NCBI RefSeq assembly: GCF_001577525.1
Contig: NZ_CP013015.1
Span: 911,107-975,106 of the forward strand
From: Candidatus Desulfofervidus auxilii
Lineage (GTDB): Bacteria > Desulfobacterota > Desulfofervidia > Desulfofervidales > Desulfofervidaceae
Reading direction: 5' to 3'
DNA: 64,000 nt
Positions 57,201 to 64,000 of this stretch are shown here, in pieces. Position numbers and translations under genes: made by a program. The notes under the pieces were generated by a model. It did no database searches and was not told where the DNA came from. It saw only the letters and a list, made by a program, of their open reading frames with translations. Each line of letters starts with the position of its first letter. The stretch's first letter is position 1.

Positions 57201-58076
57201 GTGACAGGAAAAACCACAATAGATGCCATACAGGACCGGATACCAGAAAATTACCGGCAGTATCTGAAAAAAATCTGGCCACTGGCTGAAAAAATGGCCA
57301 GAGAATACTACCCGTTTGTTCCAAAAGAAATAGCAAATTCCAATTCTGAAAAATCTCAGGAACAAAACGCATACAGGGTATTCCTCGCCGAAGTATACCA
57401 GATAGCATTCCTGGCACTTGCCAGGGCAAAAAAAACCTATGACAGGAAAAAAGGAGCAAGTTTTAACTCATGGGTATACTTTTACCTCCGTCAGGCCATG
57501 AATGAAACCTTCACAGAAAACAACTATTTCTATATACACTCCTTACCAATCAGACCTGACTGTAAAAAAGACCTTATTTCCATCCTTAAACTTCGTTCTG
57601 ATACCTTCGGTAATCAGAAAGTGGCTCTTTCATCTTCAATGCGCACAGACCTGAACAGATTCCTTGAAAATCATAACTACCAAGTAAGGGTGGTAGGAAA
57701 GTCTGTTGAAATTGCTATAAATGGAAATGAAATCATTTTATTGAAAGCAAAGATGAAACAGTATTTCCGCCCGATTTCCCTGGAAACTCACGATGTTGAA
57801 AATTGTAGAAATAATGGGAATTATGACCAGAACCCCATTGGAGAAAATCTCCTGGACAATGGGCTGAAACAACGTGTGTATTTCCTCATTCAGTATCTGC
57901 CACCCATTCAGAGAAAAGTCCTGGTGCTTCTTTATGGCCTCTGGGGATGCACGCCCAGAAACTATGCCGAAGTTGCCAGGCAGTTGCAGCGTACCGAGCA
58001 AAGAATACGTCAGCTGGAAAAAGAAGCCCTGGCCACACTCCGTGCAAAAATCAGGTCGCAGGTAAATTTTTATTAA
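57201..58076 (+). CDS. Sigma-70-like transcription factor
   Basis: The 291-residue product starts at GTG 57201. Region 2 is seen as AFLALARAKKTYDRKKGASF, then NSWVYFYLRQAM. Region 4 is at the C-terminus as LVLLYGLWGC, then YAEVARQLQRTEQRIRQLEK and ALATLR, a sigma-4 HTH. A middle stretch of about 100 residues has no clear region 3. An element-encoded sigma could direct transcription of its own genes, perhaps through the shared leader motif noted in findings. Confidence 0.78.
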   Translation: MTGKTTIDAIQDRIPENYRQYLKKIWPLAEKMAREYYPFVPKEIANSNSEKSQEQNAYRVFLAEVYQIAFLALARAKKTYDRKKGASFNSWVYFYLRQAMNETFTENNYFYIHSLPIRPDCKKDLISILKLRSDTFGNQKVALSSSMRTDLNRFLENHNYQVRVVGKSVEIAINGNEIILLKAKMKQYFRPISLETHDVENCRNNGNYDQNPIGENLLDNGLKQRVYFLIQYLPPIQRKVLVLLYGLWGCTPRNYAEVARQLQRTEQRIRQLEKEALATLRAKIRSQVNFY

Positions 58077-58096
58077 CTTCCTATTACCATTTTAAA

Positions 58097-58402
58097 ATGA
58101 AAAAAGATAAAGCATCGGGATATATAAACCCAGATCTGAATAACATCCTTCAGGAAATAACGCAGTTGCATGAGCAGGAAAAAAACCGGCTGCGTGCAGA
58201 AATAGTCCGGCTGAAGCAGAAATCCCATTCAGGCTACACTCCTGAAGCAGTCTTTATCGTGGAAAAAGTAATAAATCCCATTCTGGTCATGGTTGCCCGT
58301 TTTCTGGAAGAATTATCGGCCAGCCTGCCGGAGCAGGTAAGAGAAGAAGTCCTGGAAATACTGGACAAAAATTATTTTTCTCAGATCGAAAAGAAAATAT
58401 AG
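58097..58402 (+). CDS. Small coiled-coil protein, 101 aa
   Basis: ATG 58097, 21 bases after the sigma-like gene. The product is a helical, heptad-like protein (NILQEITQLHEQEKNRLRAE; EELSASLPEQVREEVLEIL). It may be an anti-sigma or assembly factor because of its position. The family is not recognised. Confidence 0.5.
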   Translation: MKKDKASGYINPDLNNILQEITQLHEQEKNRLRAEIVRLKQKSHSGYTPEAVFIVEKVINPILVMVARFLEELSASLPEQVREEVLEILDKNYFSQIEKKI

Positions 58403-58414
58403 GGAGGTAAAGAA

Positions 58415-59227
58415 ATGAAAAAGCTTATTATGGCCGTAATTGTCTGTCTCACTTTTTCCACAACTGCAATACATGCAGAAACAAGAATATCCCTTGGTGG
58501 AAATGTGGGTTACTTTCACTATAAGGAAACTCAATATGATACCACACTTTGTAAGGACTATGGATTTCTGCCCGGTGTGAACGCCGGGGTTTTGTTTAAA
58601 GAAAAGGCATGGTGGATAAGAGGAACCTTTGACCTGAATCTCACTCACGGCGCAACATATAAGGGCCAGACACAAACTGGAGAACCACTGAAATTTGATA
58701 ATGAGCACGAAACCATCTGGACAATTGAGGGTAACATTGGATACACCTTCGCTGCTGACCTCACCTGGGGCATTCTTGATATAACTCCGTATACAGGTAT
58801 CGGATACAGGCACTGGACAAGAGGAGAGGCAGATGCAGAAACTGGAAACTATGAAGAAGTTTACAAGTGGGTATTTCTTCCATTGGGAATAAATGTAATC
58901 TATAACTCCGACACAAGACCATGGTCCGCAGGGGTTGACCTTGCAGTCCTGTTTCCACTTTCTCCGAAACTTGATGTACATCTGCATGAACTTGATCCTG
59001 CTTTTGAGGATGTAAAGCTTGAACCGCAATGGCGGCCGGGGTTCAGGATACAAATACCTCTGTCCTATAAGTTCAGTCCACACTGGGCAGTCTATGTAGT
59101 TCCCCGGTATACATACTGGGCACTTGAGGAATCAAAAATAGAAGAGCAGACCGGATGGCAACTATATGAGCCAGCAAGCAGTACCCATCATTTCACCGTT
59201 AAGATCGGAATAAGTTATAGTTTCTGA
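58415..59227 (+). CDS. Outer-membrane beta-barrel protein
   Basis: The 270-residue product has a Sec signal peptide (MKKLIMAVIVCLTFSTTAIHA), cut after AHA-type AxA near residue 21-22. Alternating aromatic and polar strands follow throughout. The C-terminus VKIGISYSF ends in Phe, the BAM-recognition signature. It follows AGGGAGG and the coiled-coil gene. Its role, porin or adhesin-like, is unknown. Confidence 0.8.
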   Translation: MKKLIMAVIVCLTFSTTAIHAETRISLGGNVGYFHYKETQYDTTLCKDYGFLPGVNAGVLFKEKAWWIRGTFDLNLTHGATYKGQTQTGEPLKFDNEHETIWTIEGNIGYTFAADLTWGILDITPYTGIGYRHWTRGEADAETGNYEEVYKWVFLPLGINVIYNSDTRPWSAGVDLAVLFPLSPKLDVHLHELDPAFEDVKLEPQWRPGFRIQIPLSYKFSPHWAVYVVPRYTYWALEESKIEEQTGWQLYEPASSTHHFTVKIGISYSF

Positions 59228-59280
59228 CAAGTACCCCGCTCTCTATCGTTACTGAGGCGAGCGTAACGGCAAGACATTTC

Positions 59281-59377
59281 TCAATCAGTTTCCCCTGCTG
59301 CCTCTTTTAATTTTACAGCAAGTTGTTCCATGGTAAAAGGCTTCTGGAGAAAAGTCCCCCGTGGTTTCTTCATCTTA
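59281..59377 (-). pseudogene. Detached C-terminus of the hybrid histidine kinase
   Basis: The minus strand reads GTFLQKPFTMEQLAVKLKEA, then stop at 59281. LQKPF is the conserved Lys-Pro region closing a receiver domain. It belongs to the kinase gene at 60592-62055 and has been separated from it by the IsrB element. Confidence 0.75.
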
Positions 59378-60592
59378 GATCTGTGCGGCGGACACCCCAC
59401 GCGAAAGCGTGGGGAGCAGCCGCACCCTCCAGCTTGAATAAGTTAGGAACTTGCAGTCCTCCGGTTTGGCACTTTGAGTTAGTCTCTTACCATCAACCAG
59501 GGAATGTAGACTAAGCCTATCCTTTAGAAAGCCACCAACATAGCATAGACTCCACTTTGGGTGCTTTACCCATGAACCTCTTTTGAAGCCCAGGCTGATC
59601 GTTCCACCGTAAGGTCTCCTTATTCCGCCTTTTGAAGGTTGTAAAGCGTGGAGCTGTCTTCGGTGAAACCTGAGCGGAGTAATACCCAAGATATTCCGGT
59701 TATCAGGTAAAGCTCCTCCGACCTGTGAATAAGCCAGACACCAAGCATCAATCCAGTGGTCTTTAGGTAGGTTCAACCTTCCTCTTATCTCCTTGGTCTC
59801 AAAACCCTGTTTTGTGATTACGTGTCCTAGTCGGTTCAATTCCCGGTAGAACCATTGCTTGCCTACTTCAAGCGGGCTAAAATTTTTGTTCCATTTTCTC
59901 TTTCCCCTTTTTGTCCAAGCCTTAATGTTCTCAACAACAAAGTGGGTTATGGGATAGAGTTTTTTCAACCACCGACAAATCCTTAACTTCCATCCCCACC
60001 TTGCCTTTGTGCTTGGTGGAATACCGCCAATCGAACGATTACTTCGATTAGCTCGGCAAGGTGTTTTTCTGAATCTTCTAGCCTTTCGCATTTGCCTTCT
60101 CTGCTTAACATGCTCTTTAACCCAGGTTACCGCATCAGCCTCTAAGTTAAGGTAGGTGTGGGCCCTTGATTTAACCGAAAAGCCTTCTTTCTTTGAACCA
60201 GGGTCTATTCCAACAACTACTGGTTCTGTCTTCCTTGATGATGGCTCCACATTAAGTCTCACACAGAATACACCCTTCTTCCAAAAAGGGGTTGCCTTGT
60301 CCTCTTTAATCCACCTCCTGGCCCTAGAGGGTTTGGTAGGCATTAGAGGGACTTGATTTTTGTCCACTACTGGGACAAAAACTTGCTGTAAGCCTCCTTT
60401 TCTCGGAGTATGTACACCGCTTCGGGACTGACCAGCGCAGAGGCTACAGGCTAGCGGAACACCCATAGCATGCTTTGAGGTGCCACCCTCAGCTGGTTCA
60501 GCTGCCTTCAAGCGACCTTCCAAATTTCTTTGGAACATCTTGGCCACCCTAGTCTCCCGTTTAGTCTTAGAGCTTTCGTGGTTGGCTTCCAC
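59375..60592 (-). CDS. IsrB-like RNA-guided nickase (IscB family without HNH)
   Basis: The frame gives 405 residues, but the real protein probably starts near 60400, where QQVFVPVVDKNQVPLMP begins. The earlier part reads as omegaRNA-like. PLMP and PSRARRWIKEDKA mark the IscB PLMP domain. RuvC-I is VVGIDPGSKKEGFSV, then the arginine-rich bridge QRRQMRKARRFRK, RuvC-II FVVENIKA, and RuvC-III DHWIDAWCLAYSQ. No HNH lies between RuvC-II and III, as in IsrB. Confidence 0.8.
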   Translation of the reverse strand: MEANHESSKTKRETRVAKMFQRNLEGRLKAAEPAEGGTSKHAMGVPLACSLCAGQSRSGVHTPRKGGLQQVFVPVVDKNQVPLMPTKPSRARRWIKEDKATPFWKKGVFCVRLNVEPSSRKTEPVVVGIDPGSKKEGFSVKSRAHTYLNLEADAVTWVKEHVKQRRQMRKARRFRKTPCRANRSNRSIGGIPPSTKARWGWKLRICRWLKKLYPITHFVVENIKAWTKRGKRKWNKNFSPLEVGKQWFYRELNRLGHVITKQGFETKEIRGRLNLPKDHWIDAWCLAYSQVGGALPDNRNILGITPLRFHRRQLHALQPSKGGIRRPYGGTISLGFKRGSWVKHPKWSLCYVGGFLKDRLSLHSLVDGKRLTQSAKPEDCKFLTYSSWRVRLLPTLSRGVSAAQI

Positions 60593-60632
60593 TACTCACT
60601 CCAAGCCCCGTCCGTTAGGGCGGGGTAGTTGA
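59378..60632 (-). mobile_element. IsrB-type (HNH-less IscB) element
   Basis: The element is about 1.25 kb; boundaries are approximate. The right end has the hairpin CCCCACGC-GAAA-GCGTGGGG at 59395-59414. The left end, minus strand from about 60632, begins CAACTACCCCGCCCTAACGG. It splits the histidine kinase receiver domain. No transposase is carried. Confidence 0.7.
60390..60632 (-). ncRNA. Probable IsrB omegaRNA region
   Basis: IscB/IsrB omegaRNAs lie upstream of the gene, with the guide at their 5' end taken from the flank of the left end. The region before the conserved protein start has many paired segments, such as CCCCGCCC/GGGCGGGG at 60606-60626. The expected guide is then the kinase sequence ending in GAAATGAATG. 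Extent and folding are inferred. Confidence 0.45.
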
Positions 60633-62055
60633 CATTCATTTCGGTTAAAACTCCCTTCGGGTAACCAGACATATAAACTACTTTTATCTCAGGCCGTAAT
60701 GCATATAAATGTCTTGCCAGTTCATATCCATTCATCCCTGGTATTACTATGTCTGTCAGAAGGACGTCCACCGGGTATTTTTTGGCCTGTTCAAGTGCCT
60801 CTGCACCATTTTTGGCAAAAACTGCACTATAGCCCAGTGTTTCAAGCATTTCTTTCAAAAATTCTCTTATTTCTTTACTATCTTCCACTACCAGGACGGT
60901 TTTCCCTCCACCTGGTGATATATCTGTTATCTCAGGTTTTGCTGAGGATAAAACAGCGGTCTTTGCCTGTGGTAAGTATATTTTAATAATTGTTCCTTTA
61001 TAAAGTTCAGAATATACCCTGACACATCCTTTCATCCGGTTAACAATTCCATACACAGTGGACAGTCCAAGTCCAGTTCCATCTTTTTTAGTGGTAAAGA
61101 ATGGTTCAAAACAATGTTGTTTAATCTTTTCATCCATGCCCTTTCCGGTATCAGCCACACCAAGCATAACATAATCACCTGGTTCAATCCCACGCATGGA
61201 GGCAAATGCTTTGTCTATCTTTAAATTCTTTGTCTCTACAATCAGTCTTCCACCTCCAGGCATGGCTTCCTTAGCATTGGTAATAAGATTCATAATAATT
61301 TGCTCTATTTGAGTAATATCTGCTTCTACTTCCCGGAGTTTCCTATCCAGAGAGAACTTACACTCAATATTCTCACCAATGATGCGAACGATCATTTCTT
61401 TCATATTGTCTATAACCTGATTAATATTGACAGGTATGGTTTCTATCGGCTGCTTACGGCTGAAAAGTAAAAGCTGTTTGACAAGATTAGCAGCCTCATT
61501 TGAAATGGTGTTTATCTGATAAACATAATTCCACCTGGGGTCATTTTTATTTATTTTGCTTAACAAAAGCTGACTATAGCCTATTATTGCCTGAAGAACG
61601 TTATTAAAGTCATGGGCAATGGTTCCCACCAGTCGGCCAATGGCCTCCATCTTTTGTGCCTGAATCAACTGGATTTCAAGTTGTTTATAGGGGGTGATAT
61701 CTCTGAGAATAGAAAGTGTAGTTTCACCATCAGGTAGAAGGATGACTGTGCGGTCAATGATTTTTTTCTCTCCTTTTTTTGTCAAAAGACCAAATTCATA
61801 CCGTAATGGAGCAGTTCTGGGGTCTGTCCTTCTTTTTTTGTGATATTGAGATAACTGATCTTTATCCTCAGAAACCACATAATCCAGAAATGATTTACCA
61901 ATTACCACATCAGCCTTTTCTCCCACCAGAGATAAAAAAGCAGGATTTGCCATTTTTATCTCTCCATTACCACCCACAAGTACAATGGGGTCAGGACTTT
62001 TTTCAAAAAGAAGTTTATATTTCATTAATTCTTTAACTTCCTCATCCATGGCCAT
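60592..62055 (-). CDS. Hybrid sensor histidine kinase, truncated in receiver
   Basis: The 487-residue frame has a PAS domain (about 15-125) with ANPAFLSLVGE, a HisKA dimer with phospho-His in GTIAHDFNNVLQAI, and an HATPase core with NLITNAKEAM, GVADTGKGMD and GTGLGLSTVYGI. A receiver follows with VLVVEDSKEIRE and LLTDIVIPGMNG (phospho-Asp). After MSGYPKGVLTEMNV it runs into transposon sequence and stops. The receiver lacks its last strand and helix, so phosphorelay is likely impaired. No transmembrane segment is seen; it is cytoplasmic. Confidence 0.9.
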   Translation of the reverse strand: MAMDEEVKELMKYKLLFEKSPDPIVLVGGNGEIKMANPAFLSLVGEKADVVIGKSFLDYVVSEDKDQLSQYHKKRRTDPRTAPLRYEFGLLTKKGEKKIIDRTVILLPDGETTLSILRDITPYKQLEIQLIQAQKMEAIGRLVGTIAHDFNNVLQAIIGYSQLLLSKINKNDPRWNYVYQINTISNEAANLVKQLLLFSRKQPIETIPVNINQVIDNMKEMIVRIIGENIECKFSLDRKLREVEADITQIEQIIMNLITNAKEAMPGGGRLIVETKNLKIDKAFASMRGIEPGDYVMLGVADTGKGMDEKIKQHCFEPFFTTKKDGTGLGLSTVYGIVNRMKGCVRVYSELYKGTIIKIYLPQAKTAVLSSAKPEITDISPGGGKTVLVVEDSKEIREFLKEMLETLGYSAVFAKNGAEALEQAKKYPVDVLLTDIVIPGMNGYELARHLYALRPEIKVVYMSGYPKGVLTEMNVNYPALTDGAWSE

Positions 62056-62353
62056 TCTCCTTTAAACAAAACTTCATTTCAAATTAGGTTTTTTAAAAAA
62101 GGAACGGAGTCGTGATTTGAGACTTACAACAAGCCCCGGTGGGTTTTGTTTTTGGTAATAGGTAACAGGAGTTTCACCTATTCCCCCAATTTTTTGTTTT
62201 TTTATCTCCAAGAAACATACCTGTCAAGTTTTTTATAGATTGACAGAGAGAAGCTTACAAAACATCCATGTTCCCCATTTCCCACAGTATTAAGAATGGG
62301 CAAAAATTTTTAGTATTTTGTTATTACTTTATAAAAATTTTAAGGAGGAAAAA
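62056..62353. other. Divergent intergenic region
   Basis: This 298-bp gap separates the kinase and the DsbC-like gene, which point away from each other. It has A+T-rich runs, a CCCCGG...GGG-type weak hairpin near 62132, and CTGTCAA/TTGACAG arms around 62220-62246. Promoters for both genes must be here, but I cannot fix them. Confidence 0.35.
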
Positions 62354-63100
62354 GTGAAAGTAATGAAATGTATGTTTATCCTGCTGTGTATGGTTACTTT
62401 TACCTGTTCAACCAGCTTTTGCAAGACAGCCAGTGTATGTAAGGGTATTACCATTGAAACACTACGCAAACACGTCCCCATCCCGCCGGCAGAGATTATC
62501 TCCATGCGTCCTGTACATGGACTGTGCGAGATTATCCTTGATATAAACGGTGAATATACCCCGGTCTATGCCACAAAGAACTTTGTTATTGCAGGTGAGG
62601 TATTTGAAAATAGGACACAGGTAACCCAGAACAAAATAAGTGAGCTAAAAGCTAAACAGTTTGGCAAACTCAAAAGCCAGGTAGAAAACCTGGTGGCCAT
62701 GAGTTACAGACCATCTAAAAATGCTCAGCATACCATATATATGTTTACCGACCCTGTATGTCCATTCTGCGGCCGTGCCGAAAGTCAGATCAAACAGGTC
62801 GCTGATAAATTCAATGCGGAACTGAAGGTAATTTTTTTCCCGGTTCATATTCCCGTGGGCCGTGATAAGGCTATAGAGGCAATCTGCAGAAAGCTTACCC
62901 TGGAGCAATACCTGAAAAAGGACTGGGAGAGGGAGAATAAAACAGATGACTACCAGTGTGAGAGAGGCAAGAAAATTGTTAATGAATCTTCCACTCTGGC
63001 CAGAAAACTGGGAATCCGGGGAGTCCCTACATTTTTCACCGGGAATGGAAAGAGAATAGTCGGGGCAAACATGCGCCAGCTTGAAAGTGTCCTGAAGTAA
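62354..63100 (+). CDS. DsbC-like disulfide isomerase of the transfer operon
   Basis: I start at GTG 62354 behind TAAGGAGG. The 248-residue product has a signal peptide, a DsbC N-terminal dimerisation domain (ITIETLRKHVPIPPAEIISM, then GLCEIILDINGEY), and a thioredoxin domain with CPFC near residue 137 and cis-Pro GVPTF. F-type transfer operons often encode DsbC/TrbB isomerases for their disulfide-rich proteins. Oxidising power may come from the VKOR-like protein at 17309. Confidence 0.88.
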   Translation: MKVMKCMFILLCMVTFTCSTSFCKTASVCKGITIETLRKHVPIPPAEIISMRPVHGLCEIILDINGEYTPVYATKNFVIAGEVFENRTQVTQNKISELKAKQFGKLKSQVENLVAMSYRPSKNAQHTIYMFTDPVCPFCGRAESQIKQVADKFNAELKVIFFPVHIPVGRDKAIEAICRKLTLEQYLKKDWERENKTDDYQCERGKKIVNESSTLARKLGIRGVPTFFTGNGKRIVGANMRQLESVLK

Positions 63101-63153
63101 AATTTTACCCCTTCACTATTATAAGAATAAAAAGAGAAAAGGAGGTGAAAGGA

Positions 63154-63447
63154 ATGAAGAAACTTTTTGTAATCCTGAGCATTTTTATGCTGGTTGGAAG
63201 CATGCTTGTACCTGCCGCCATGGCTTTCGACACCTCTTCAGGAACAGAACTGCAGCCTGCCTACGACGCCATCAGCCAGGGGATCGGTGGTTACTGGGGT
63301 ATGACCTTTGCAATAGTAGCTGTAGCAGTGGGGTTGTTCCTGGCATGGCAGTTCAGGAATGTTTTGATTTTCCTCGGTGGTATAGTGGCAGCGGTGCTGG
63401 TACCCCACATTGTTACAATTATTAGCAATATGGGAGCATGTTTCTAG
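63154..63447 (+). CDS. traA: Conjugative pilin, TraA/VirB2-like
   Basis: ATG 63154 follows AAAGGAGG; an upstream GTG at 63145 lies inside the ribosome site. The 97-residue precursor has a long signal sequence ending PAAMA near 23, a short Ser/Thr segment, then two hydrophobic helices separated by a small basic loop (QFRN). This is the layout of F-like and VirB2 pilins. It is directly followed by TraL and TraE, as in F-type operons. Confidence 0.8.
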   Translation: MKKLFVILSIFMLVGSMLVPAAMAFDTSSGTELQPAYDAISQGIGGYWGMTFAIVAVAVGLFLAWQFRNVLIFLGGIVAAVLVPHIVTIISNMGACF

Positions 63448-63462
63448 TGTCCAATCATTGAG

Positions 63463-63500
63463 GCTACCGGGGTTTCCTCACCCCGGTAGCAATTTTTTTT
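63463..63500 (+). terminator. Intrinsic terminator after the pilin gene
   Basis: GCTACCGGGGT, loop TTCCTC, ACCCCGGTAGC, AA, then eight T bases form a complete intrinsic terminator between traA and traL. It probably acts partially, giving more pilin than downstream transfer proteins. Confidence 0.85.
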
Positions 63501-63516
63501 AAAAAAGGAGCGTACC

Positions 63517-63801
63517 GTGGAGTTTGAGACCAGGTTCTGTCCCACACTGGATAAACCCCCACTCTTTCTGTGGTGGGAAATGGATGAAATAATCGTTTTT
63601 GTGACCTGTATCGGGCTTTCTTTTGTTTTCTTCAAGGAAGCACTGCCGGGAACGATAGCCGGAATCATTGGCATGTGGCTTTATATCAAGATATTCAAAA
63701 AGAGAGGAAGGGTAAACAAAGTACTGCATCATTTGTGGCGGCGTGGAGTATTTGACTACCCCACGATACCTCCTGGCTACTACAGGTACTTCTGGGAATA
63801 A
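63517..63801 (+). CDS. traL: Conjugation protein TraL
   Basis: GTG 63517 follows AAGGAG. The 94-residue product has PTLDKPPLFLWWEMDEI, the conserved Pro-rich start of TraL, a hydrophobic segment (about 26-45) and GTIAGIIGMWLYIKIFKKRG, then a basic end with PPGYYRYFW. TraL is a small inner-membrane part of the F-type secretion channel. Confidence 0.88.
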   Translation: MEFETRFCPTLDKPPLFLWWEMDEIIVFVTCIGLSFVFFKEALPGTIAGIIGMWLYIKIFKKRGRVNKVLHHLWRRGVFDYPTIPPGYYRYFWE

Positions 63802-63806
63802 AAATC

Positions 63807-64000
63807 ATGCTATTTAAAAAATATCTCAGCACTTACACCAGTACACTTTCAGAAAATAGATTCTTGAAGGTGATAATCTTTAGTCTGATGATAACCGTGA
63901 TGGTAGAGGGGGCAATGCTAATTTTTCTGGCAAAACAGGTAAGAGTGGTAATTGTGCCAAATTTTATTGATAAACAGTTTTCCATCCAGGGAAACAGAGC
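63807..64000 (+). CDS. traE: Conjugation protein TraE, 3' truncated by window edge
   Basis: ATG 63807 starts a frame open to the last base. The visible 64 residues are MLFKKYLSTYTSTLSENRFL, a transmembrane helix, then QVRVVIVPNFIDKQFSI. This fits TraE, the VirB8-like inner-membrane component, and follows TraL in the standard F-type order. Confidence 0.8.
   Translation, partial: MLFKKYLSTYTSTLSENRFLKVIIFSLMITVMVEGAMLIFLAKQVRVVIVPNFIDKQFSIQGNR

Noticed and set aside
60410-60592. First 60 codons of the IsrB frame as real protein
   Set aside because: IscB-family proteins begin near the PLMP domain; the upstream part has hairpins expected of the omegaRNA.
1-64000. tRNA or rRNA genes
   Set aside because: I found no cloverleaf with a T-loop GGTTCGAATCC-type box and no rRNA-like segment.

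Overview
This is a bacterial window of about 42-45% G+C by eye. Most genes lie on the + strand, packed with short or overlapping junctions and strong AGGAGG-type ribosome sites. The last genes (DsbC-like, a TraA-type pilin, TraL, the start of TraE) open an F-type conjugation operon that runs off the right edge. The middle holds an iteron origin, a TrfA-like initiator and many replication genes. From about 6.3 kb onward the window therefore reads as a large conjugative plasmid or integrative conjugative element. No integrase, rRNA, tRNA or CRISPR array is visible. NrdD (class III, oxygen-sensitive ribonucleotide reductase) points to an anaerobic host. I would guess a Nitrospirota or Desulfobacterota-like sulfate reducer, but the sequence alone does not prove this.

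Left part, 1-6.3 kb, looks chromosomal or accessory. It holds a partial hypothetical gene, a repeat-rich gap, a membrane-anchored hypothetical and recN on the minus strand. Next comes an operon I read as a tRNA-dependent cyclodipeptide synthase, followed by an SSS-family transporter and a small membrane protein. Fragments resembling an FtsK-type ATPase follow on the minus strand.

Element core, 6.3-36 kb. It carries an Rv2179c-like exonuclease, a large tryptophan-rich coiled-coil protein, the beta clamp dnaN, an HD-GYP-like protein, and a TnpB insertion immediately before an intein-containing nrdD. Then come a VKOR-thioredoxin fusion, ParB-like and RadC proteins, an AEP primase, a DUF6094-like adenine methyltransferase, a SNF2-type helicase, a Cas4-like nuclease, an SbcD/SbcC pair, a second clamp-like protein, an RNase H-SWIM fusion and a VRR-NUC nuclease. 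Together they look like a self-supplied replication and recombination apparatus.

Replication and partition, 36-55 kb. A RecA-fold ATPase and a TrfA-like initiator lead into five 22-bp iterons and a string of perfect hairpins (39.8-40.3 kb). A DUF932-like gene follows, then a DUF457/YdjM-like gene split by an IS21-family element. DnaG, an SSB-like protein ending in DDIPF, a UvsW-like helicase, three 34-bp repeats beside a ParB-coiled-coil gene, DnaB and another ParB-HTH protein complete the block.

Envelope and transfer, 55-64 kb. This has a CsgG-like lipoprotein, a GNAT-like protein, a lytic transglycosylase, a sigma-70-like factor, an outer-membrane barrel, a hybrid histidine kinase broken by an HNH-less IscB-like (IsrB) element, and the tra genes. 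Relics of RNA-guided-nuclease transposons (TnpB, IscB, IsrB and their ends) recur across the window. All functions are inferred from motifs read by eye; no database search was run.
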